A stretch of 64,000 nucleotides of DNA from positions 124,001-188,000 of the forward strand of contig NZ_CP139137.1 in the NCBI RefSeq assembly GCF_034047335.1, read 5' to 3'. The position numbers were made by a program, and so were the translations under genes. This document shows, piece by piece, positions 59,980 through 64,000 of the stretch. Position 1 is the stretch's first letter; each line of letters opens with the position of its first letter. Under the pieces are notes generated by a model that saw only the letters and a program-made list of their open reading frames with translations, ran no database searches and was not told the DNA's origin. Source of the DNA: Chryseobacterium sp. JJR-5R. Lineage in GTDB: Bacteria > Bacteroidota > Bacteroidia > Flavobacteriales > Weeksellaceae.

Positions 59980-60038
59980 AGTTTTTTATTTTTACTTACT
60001 TATGTCACCCTTGCATTGATGCGGGGCAATTCGGAGAT

Positions 60039-60764
60039 CTACTCTTTGTTCAACAGATGATTAATCACTTCCGAAGCCGTATACAGGCCGAAAATCGCAG
60101 GCATGTAGCTTATCGTTCCGTAGAATGAACGCTTGTAATTGCTTCCGTCAGTCATTTTAAGGCTCTCTTCATCCTGGATGTCATTAGCGAAAACACAGCG
60201 CACCCCTTTGTCTATTTTCTCTTTCTTAAGCCTTTTCCTTACCTGCCTGGCCAGGTGGCAGTGTTCCGTTTTGCTGATGTCCCTCACCATTACTTTGCTG
60301 GGATCTGTTTTCCCGCCTGCGCCCATTGAACTTACAATCTTTATTCTTCTTCTTTTGGCAGCGATGATCAGGCAGAGCTTCGGGGTAACACTGTCAATGC
60401 AGTCCAGGACATAATCGAACTTGTCCGAATCCAGCACTTCATCCATTCTCTCAGGATCCAGGAACTCATTGATTTTGGTCAGGCGAAGGTCGGGGTTAAT
60501 ATCCAGAAGCCTTTCAGCTACGATCTCTACCTTATGTCTTCCTACTGTTGAATGCAGAGCAGGCAGCTGCCTGTTGATATTCGTGATGTCTACCGTATCG
60601 CCGTCTGCGATGGTCATTTTTCCTATTCCGGCTCTTGCCAGGAATTCGGCCGCAAAGGAACCGACACCACCGAGGCCGACAACCAGAACCGTTGCCTGAT
60701 TCAGCTTTTTTAAACCGTTTTCCTTAATAAGGAGCTCCGTTCTCTCCAGCCATTTCTTATCCAT
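60039..60764 (-). CDS. tcdA: tRNA threonylcarbamoyladenosine dehydratase TcdA
   Basis: A 241-residue E1-like ThiF/MoeB-fold enzyme that cyclises t6A37 to ct6A using ATP. The nucleotide motif is VVGLGGVGSFAAEFLARAGIG (about 29-35), followed by DGDTVDITNINRQL and YVLDCIDSVTPKLCLI. The SMGAGGKTDPSKVMVRDISKTEHCHLARQVRKRL segment is diagnostic of TcdA. The later FANDI/SFYGTISYMPAIFGLY ends the family pattern. It overlaps the TatD gene by 8 bp on the same strand. Confidence 0.92.
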   Translation of the reverse strand: MDKKWLERTELLIKENGLKKLNQATVLVVGLGGVGSFAAEFLARAGIGKMTIADGDTVDITNINRQLPALHSTVGRHKVEIVAERLLDINPDLRLTKINEFLDPERMDEVLDSDKFDYVLDCIDSVTPKLCLIIAAKRRRIKIVSSMGAGGKTDPSKVMVRDISKTEHCHLARQVRKRLKKEKIDKGVRCVFANDIQDEESLKMTDGSNYKRSFYGTISYMPAIFGLYTASEVINHLLNKE

Positions 60765-61389
60765 TTTTTATCGTCTCTAAATTTTCTAAAATCTGTTTAT
60801 TCATTTTTTCCGTGGAAATGCCTCTGAGTTCCGAGGCTTTATCATACAGTTCCCCGATATTGAAATCTTCATTATCAGTTTCTAAAAAGATTCTTTCTGC
60901 AGGGATACTTTTAAAAGTATGCTGCAAAGATAAATTATACAGGAGTGCTTTTCCAAAACTCAGATAAAAATTATGGCGCAGCAGGTCGTCGGCAATGCTC
61001 TGTTTTTTATTGAAACCATGAATAATCATAGGCTGTTCGGCATATTTTTTAAGAGAAATCACTTCATAAAATTTTCTTACACAATGTATAATAACGGGTT
61101 TTCTGATTTCATTGGCTAACCTGATCTGTCTTAGAAAAACATCCTCCTGGATTTTCAGGTCCGTTTCTGCAAAAGAATCCAGTCCGCATTCGCCTACAGC
61201 AAAGCAATCTGCCGTAATATTTGATTCCAGCCACCTGAACTGGCCTTCAATATCTGCAGGATCAATATCTTTAGGATGAATCCCTATGGAATACGGGAAA
61301 TTCACCGGATCTACCCTTAAACCGAGATTATAGATGCCGTTTGGCATATTTTTTTTATGATGATGAAAATCAAAAAACTCCATTTTCAA
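60757..61389 (-). CDS. TatD-family metal-dependent hydrolase
   Basis: A 210-residue hydrolase, shorter than the 260-residue TatD. Metal ligands of the TIM-barrel amidohydrolase fold are visible: the initial FDFHHH, Glu in VGECGLDS, two His in VIIHCVRKF and MIIHGF, and Asp in LETDNED. Family members are DNA exonucleases or D-aminoacyl-tRNA deacylase-like, but a specific role is not known. The second Met at 61383 is an alternative start. It overlaps tcdA and is divergent from the TetR regulator. Confidence 0.85.
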   Translation of the reverse strand: MKMEFFDFHHHKKNMPNGIYNLGLRVDPVNFPYSIGIHPKDIDPADIEGQFRWLESNITADCFAVGECGLDSFAETDLKIQEDVFLRQIRLANEIRKPVIIHCVRKFYEVISLKKYAEQPMIIHGFNKKQSIADDLLRHNFYLSFGKALLYNLSLQHTFKSIPAERIFLETDNEDFNIGELYDKASELRGISTEKMNKQILENLETIKNG

Positions 61390-61422
61390 AAATAATATTA
61401 ATTATAACCAAATCCTATTTCT

Positions 61423-61436
61423 TAAACGAACGTTTA
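61423..61436. promoter_or_regulatory. Possible TetR operator
   Basis: TAAACG (61423-61428), two bases, CGTTTA (61431-61436): perfect arms in the 90-bp divergent spacer between TatD and the TetR gene. TetR regulators often bind a palindrome in their own promoter. The plus-strand -7-like TAACTTTA lies at 61457-61464. Confidence 0.45.
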
Positions 61437-61479
61437 TCAGTTTGTTAAAAAATTCTTAACTTTACTAAAAGTGCACTGT

Positions 61480-62109
61480 ATGAAGAAAAAATTTACCGAA
61501 AAACAAATTCATATACTGGATATTGCCGAAGAGCTGATTGCCAAAAAAGGGTACGAAGGAACATCTGTAAGGGATATCTGCTCGAAGGCCAATATCAATG
61601 TAGCGATGATTTCGTATTACTTTGGCTCCAAAGAAAAAATGATGTCCTACCTCTATCAGTACAGGGTATTGAAAACCAGAGAAAATTTTTCTGAATTTGC
61701 AGACACGATCAAAGACGGAAAGCCGGAAATGCAGATGAAAGAGATTATTAAATATATTGTTTCCCAGTTGTTCAAGTACAATTATTTCCATGGATTTGTT
61801 ACCCAGGAGCTTCGCCATACCGATACTGTAAAGGGCGAACTGCTGGATTTTTATCAGATTTTTGTAAAAAAGCTGGATGAAGTTATTAAAAAGGGAGTGT
61901 CCTCCGGAGTTTTTACTTTTACACCGAAACCTGAAGATATCCTGACGACCATTATAGGGTCTACCTTATTCGTGATCAGGAACAGAAATTTCTATGAACT
62001 TTATGTTCCCAATAAGAGTGAAGAAACCTATGCCAAGGAAGCCGAGAAGAAAGTGAAAATGAATCTTTTAATGAGTGTTTTTGCCATTCTGGGCTATGCA
62101 GCAGACTAA
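61480..62109 (+). CDS. TetR/AcrR family transcriptional regulator
   Basis: A 209-residue regulator. The N-terminal helix-turn-helix (ILDIAEELIAKKGYEGTSVRDICSKANINVAMISYYFGSKEKMMSYLY) is the TetR signature. The remainder is an all-helical ligand-binding domain without a recognised effector. The ATG at 61480 is preferred over GTG at 61471, which adds only three residues. It probably represses itself through the inverted repeat upstream. Its neighbour bamD is 103 bp downstream; the target is not evident. Confidence 0.9.
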   Translation: MKKKFTEKQIHILDIAEELIAKKGYEGTSVRDICSKANINVAMISYYFGSKEKMMSYLYQYRVLKTRENFSEFADTIKDGKPEMQMKEIIKYIVSQLFKYNYFHGFVTQELRHTDTVKGELLDFYQIFVKKLDEVIKKGVSSGVFTFTPKPEDILTTIIGSTLFVIRNRNFYELYVPNKSEETYAKEAEKKVKMNLLMSVFAILGYAAD

Positions 62110-62156
62110 AATTACGTTAAATAATCATAAAAAAAAATCTATTGGCAAAAAAGTTA

Positions 62157-62164
62157 TATTTTTG
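62157..62164 (+). promoter_or_regulatory. -7 promoter box of bamD
   Basis: TATTTTTG matches TAnnTTTG, with the leader of about 40-50 nt to the ATG at 62213. Confidence 0.4.
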
Positions 62165-62212
62165 CAAATTAGTAAATCGGCTGTATCATCCGAAAACTGT
62201 TGAATTTTTTAT

Positions 62213-63208
62213 ATGAAAAAATATATTTTAGGTGTTTTTGCTGTAGCGGTATTGTCATCTTGTGTGAGCCGGCAGGAAAAAGCAATGAAAAGTGCTGATA
62301 AAGACTTTATTCTGAAGGCAGCCAATGATAATTTTGCCAAAAAGAAATGGAAAAATGCATTAGCCCTTTACGACAGGCTGGCCAATCTTGTAGCCGGTAC
62401 AGATGATTTCCCTAATGTAGGCTTTAATACGGCATATGCTAATTATTATGATAAAAACTATAAACTGGCAGGGCATCAGTTTAAAAATTTCGCGGTAAGT
62501 TTCCCGAAAGATCCGAGAGCGGAAGAAGCAGCTTATATGTCTGCATTGTGCTACTATGAAGGGTCTATGGATTATAACCTGGATCAGTCTACAACCCAGT
62601 CGGCTATTAATGAGCTCCAGGATTTCCTGAACAACTATCCCAATTCCGAAAGGTCTAAAAATATCAATACCCTTATTGATGAGCTTTCTTATAAGCTGGA
62701 ACTTAAAGCTTATGAAAATGCAAAGCAGTATTTCAAGATGGGTGAATATAAGGCGGCAAACGTAGCGTTGGAAAATGTACTGGAAGACTTTCCGAGTACA
62801 AAGCTCCGTCCTCAGATTTATGATTATATCGTAAGGTCACGTTACGAGCTGGCGACAAAATCCGTTTATGACCTTAAAGACGAGCGTATTGAAAGTGCTT
62901 TGGCATTTACAAGACAGATCGAAAAAGAAATGCCGGATACTGAAGTTGCCAAAACAGCTTTGGATATCAGGCAGAAGCTTGAAAAAGAGAAAACTGATTT
63001 CGTTGTCGTAAAAAAACAGACGGAAGCAAGGATTGCCGTTTTAACGGAAAGACAGAAAAAACTGGAAGCACAGAACGCTGAAAAGTCTAAAACTGAGCAG
63101 CAGGTCAAGGATCAGCTGGATGCAGAGAAGAAGGCAATGCAGATCCAGAGGGACAGTGCGGCTATAAATACCCCGCCGCCGGCTGCCACTTTCAAGATTC
63201 AAAGATAA
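62213..63208 (+). CDS. bamD: Outer membrane assembly lipoprotein BamD
   Basis: A 331-residue lipoprotein of the BAM complex that inserts beta-barrels into the outer membrane. The lipobox is VLSSC (Cys17). TPR-type repeats follow (KKWKNALALYDRLANLVAGTDDFPNVGFNTAYANYYDKNYKLAGHQFKNFAVSFPKDPRAEEAAYMSALCYYEGS), giving the usual five-TPR BamD. The C-terminal 70 residues (EKTDFVVVKKQTEARIAVLTERQKKLEAQNAEKSKTEQ) are a coiled-coil extension not found in E. coli BamD. It is followed by rpoZ after 41 bp, the frequent Flavobacteriia order. Confidence 0.92.
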   Translation: MKKYILGVFAVAVLSSCVSRQEKAMKSADKDFILKAANDNFAKKKWKNALALYDRLANLVAGTDDFPNVGFNTAYANYYDKNYKLAGHQFKNFAVSFPKDPRAEEAAYMSALCYYEGSMDYNLDQSTTQSAINELQDFLNNYPNSERSKNINTLIDELSYKLELKAYENAKQYFKMGEYKAANVALENVLEDFPSTKLRPQIYDYIVRSRYELATKSVYDLKDERIESALAFTRQIEKEMPDTEVAKTALDIRQKLEKEKTDFVVVKKQTEARIAVLTERQKKLEAQNAEKSKTEQQVKDQLDAEKKAMQIQRDSAAINTPPPAATFKIQR

Positions 63209-63212
63209 TTCG

Positions 63213-63220
63213 TAAATTTG
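63213..63220 (+). promoter_or_regulatory. -7 promoter box of rpoZ
   Basis: TAAATTTG, just after the bamD stop and about 30 bp before the rpoZ ATG. It suggests that rpoZ has its own promoter in addition to read-through. Confidence 0.45.
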
Positions 63221-63249
63221 CGGACTTAATATAAATTAATATTCTCAAA

Positions 63250-63573
63250 ATGAGTGTAAAAGATACAAAAGCAGAAGTAAATACCATTACTTACGATAAA
63301 GATAAGATTGAAGACAAGTTAGGATCAATCTATGAAGCGATTGTTATCATGGGAAAAAGAGCAGAGCAGATCAATGCTGAAATCCGTACGGAATTGCATA
63401 ACAAGCTTGACGAGTTCGCTGTTCACAATTCTACATTGGAAGAAGTGTTCGAAAACAGAGAGCAGATCGAAATTTCAAAACATTACGAAAAACTCCCGAA
63501 ACCAACTTCTATCGCTATCGAGGAATGGCTGAATGAAGACATCTACTTCAGGAAAACTGAAGAAAGAAAATAG
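63250..63573 (+). CDS. rpoZ: DNA-directed RNA polymerase omega subunit (Bacteroidota type)
   Basis: A 107-residue omega/Rpb6-like subunit. The conserved helix is IYEAIVIMGKRAEQINAEIRTELHNKLDEF, with the MGKRAEQI motif that contacts beta prime. The remaining acidic part (HNSTLEEVFENREQIEISKHYEKLPKPTSIAIEEWLNED) is typical of Bacteroidota. It is followed by coaBC, a common pairing. Confidence 0.9.
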   Translation: MSVKDTKAEVNTITYDKDKIEDKLGSIYEAIVIMGKRAEQINAEIRTELHNKLDEFAVHNSTLEEVFENREQIEISKHYEKLPKPTSIAIEEWLNEDIYFRKTEERK

Positions 63574-63595
63574 AAATCAGTATGTTTTTATAAAT

Positions 63596-63631
63596 AAAGG
63601 TCATAAAGGAAATCTTTTCTTTATGACCTTT
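63596..63631 (+). terminator. Terminator of rpoZ
   Basis: AAAGGTCATAAAG (63596-63608) and CTTTATGACCTTT (63619-63631) form a 13-bp stem around a 10-nt loop. Little of a T tract follows, so leakage to coaBC is possible. Confidence 0.65.
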
Positions 63632-63690
63632 GCTGTTTCAAAGGTTTATCATAAAAATTAAGTAATTTAGTATTCTTAAATTAAATCGTA

Positions 63691-64000
63691 ATGGGTCTTG
63701 CCGGGAAAAAAATTCTTATCGCAGTTTCAGGAGGAATTGCAGCTTACAAAATTCACTTCCTGATCAGGGATTTTATCAAAAAAGGAGCTGAGGTTCAGAT
63801 AATCATGACGGCTGATGCAGAACACTTTGTAACTAAGCTCAGCCTGTCCACATTATCTAAAAAACCGGTATACACAGACTTTTACAGTGACAACGGAACC
63901 TGGAACAGCCATGTGGAACTGGCTTTGTGGGCAGATGTGATGCTGATGGCACCATGTACGGCAAATACCCTGTCTAAAATGGTTCACGGGATGTGCGACA
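63691..64000 (+). CDS. coaBC: CoaBC, phosphopantothenoylcysteine decarboxylase/synthase (N-terminal part)
   Basis: The first 103 codons are present, and the gene continues beyond the right edge. The start at 63691 reads MGLAGKKILIAVSGGIAAYKIHFLIRDF, the FMN-binding flavodoxin-like start of CoaC, with GGIAAYK. Further landmarks are AEVQIIMTADAEHFVT and LALWADVMLMAPCTANTLSKMVHGMCD, with the conserved PCTANTL motif. CoaC decarboxylates phosphopantothenoylcysteine in coenzyme A synthesis, and CoaB joins cysteine to phosphopantothenate. Only the CoaC half is visible. Confidence 0.93.
   Translation, partial: MGLAGKKILIAVSGGIAAYKIHFLIRDFIKKGAEVQIIMTADAEHFVTKLSLSTLSKKPVYTDFYSDNGTWNSHVELALWADVMLMAPCTANTLSKMVHGMCD

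Overview
The window looks like a chromosomal segment of a Bacteroidota bacterium of the family Weeksellaceae, most likely Chryseobacterium or a close relative. The grounds are AT-rich intergenic DNA with moderate-GC genes, promoter boxes of the form TTG-N16..21-TAnnTTTG in front of many genes, almost no Shine-Dalgarno sequences, a T9SS sorting domain, and flavobacterial proteins such as a DUF5686 outer-membrane protein, an LptE-family lipoprotein and the Bacteroidota form of RNA polymerase omega. No phage, transposon, integrase, rRNA operon or CRISPR array was seen. The genus call is inference from protein recognition, not from a marker gene.

Layout. 1-2.4 kb: a TonB-dependent siderophore receptor with a PepSY protein behind it (iron uptake). 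2.5-11.4 kb: secA, a DUF2795 protein, a nucleotide-sugar epimerase, a DUF2797 protein and an AsmA-like protein. 11.5-14.8 kb: a small accessory-looking patch in which a radical SAM protein and a 2-oxoglutarate oxygenase flank a frameshifted secreted-protein gene and two divergent, cysteine-rich, leader-bearing peptide genes. 14.8-25.3 kb: menD, a T9SS-exported GLUG protein, pabB/pabC, two related membrane proteins, an AI-2E-type permease and uvrB. 25.5-33 kb: a sugar dehydrogenase lipoprotein, a PLP enzyme plus FAD monooxygenase operon, DUF502, miaE, an acyltransferase and a metalloprotease lipoprotein. 33-40.3 kb: rplU-rpmA, a third leader peptide, a DUF5686 protein, a YedK/HMCES protein, two tandem tRNA-Asn units, rseP and a small beta-barrel. 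40.4-51.1 kb: an amidase, thioredoxin, a persulfide-dioxygenase/rhodanese fusion, a HerA-like ATPase, a DnaQ-type exonuclease fusion, lysA, and poxB with an MFS transporter. 51.5-64 kb: miaB, a sigma-54 activator run with a membrane protein, LptE and a large acidic repeat protein, then DUF4126, rnpA, tcdA, TatD, TetR, bamD, rpoZ and the start of coaBC.

Functional threads. Envelope biogenesis is heavily represented: secA, rseP, bamD, lptE, the AsmA-like protein, DUF5686 and a T9SS cargo. tRNA modification is represented by miaB, miaE and tcdA, alongside rnpA and two tRNA-Asn genes. Cofactor synthesis is represented by menD, pabB/pabC and coaBC.

No single clearly new system stands out. The best candidates for something undescribed are the three short double-glycine-type leader peptides with cysteine-rich cores, the two-gene PLP enzyme/flavin monooxygenase operon, and the acidic protein with tandem 72-residue repeats next to lptE. 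All coordinates were read by eye; promoter and terminator calls rest on motif and stem inspection only.
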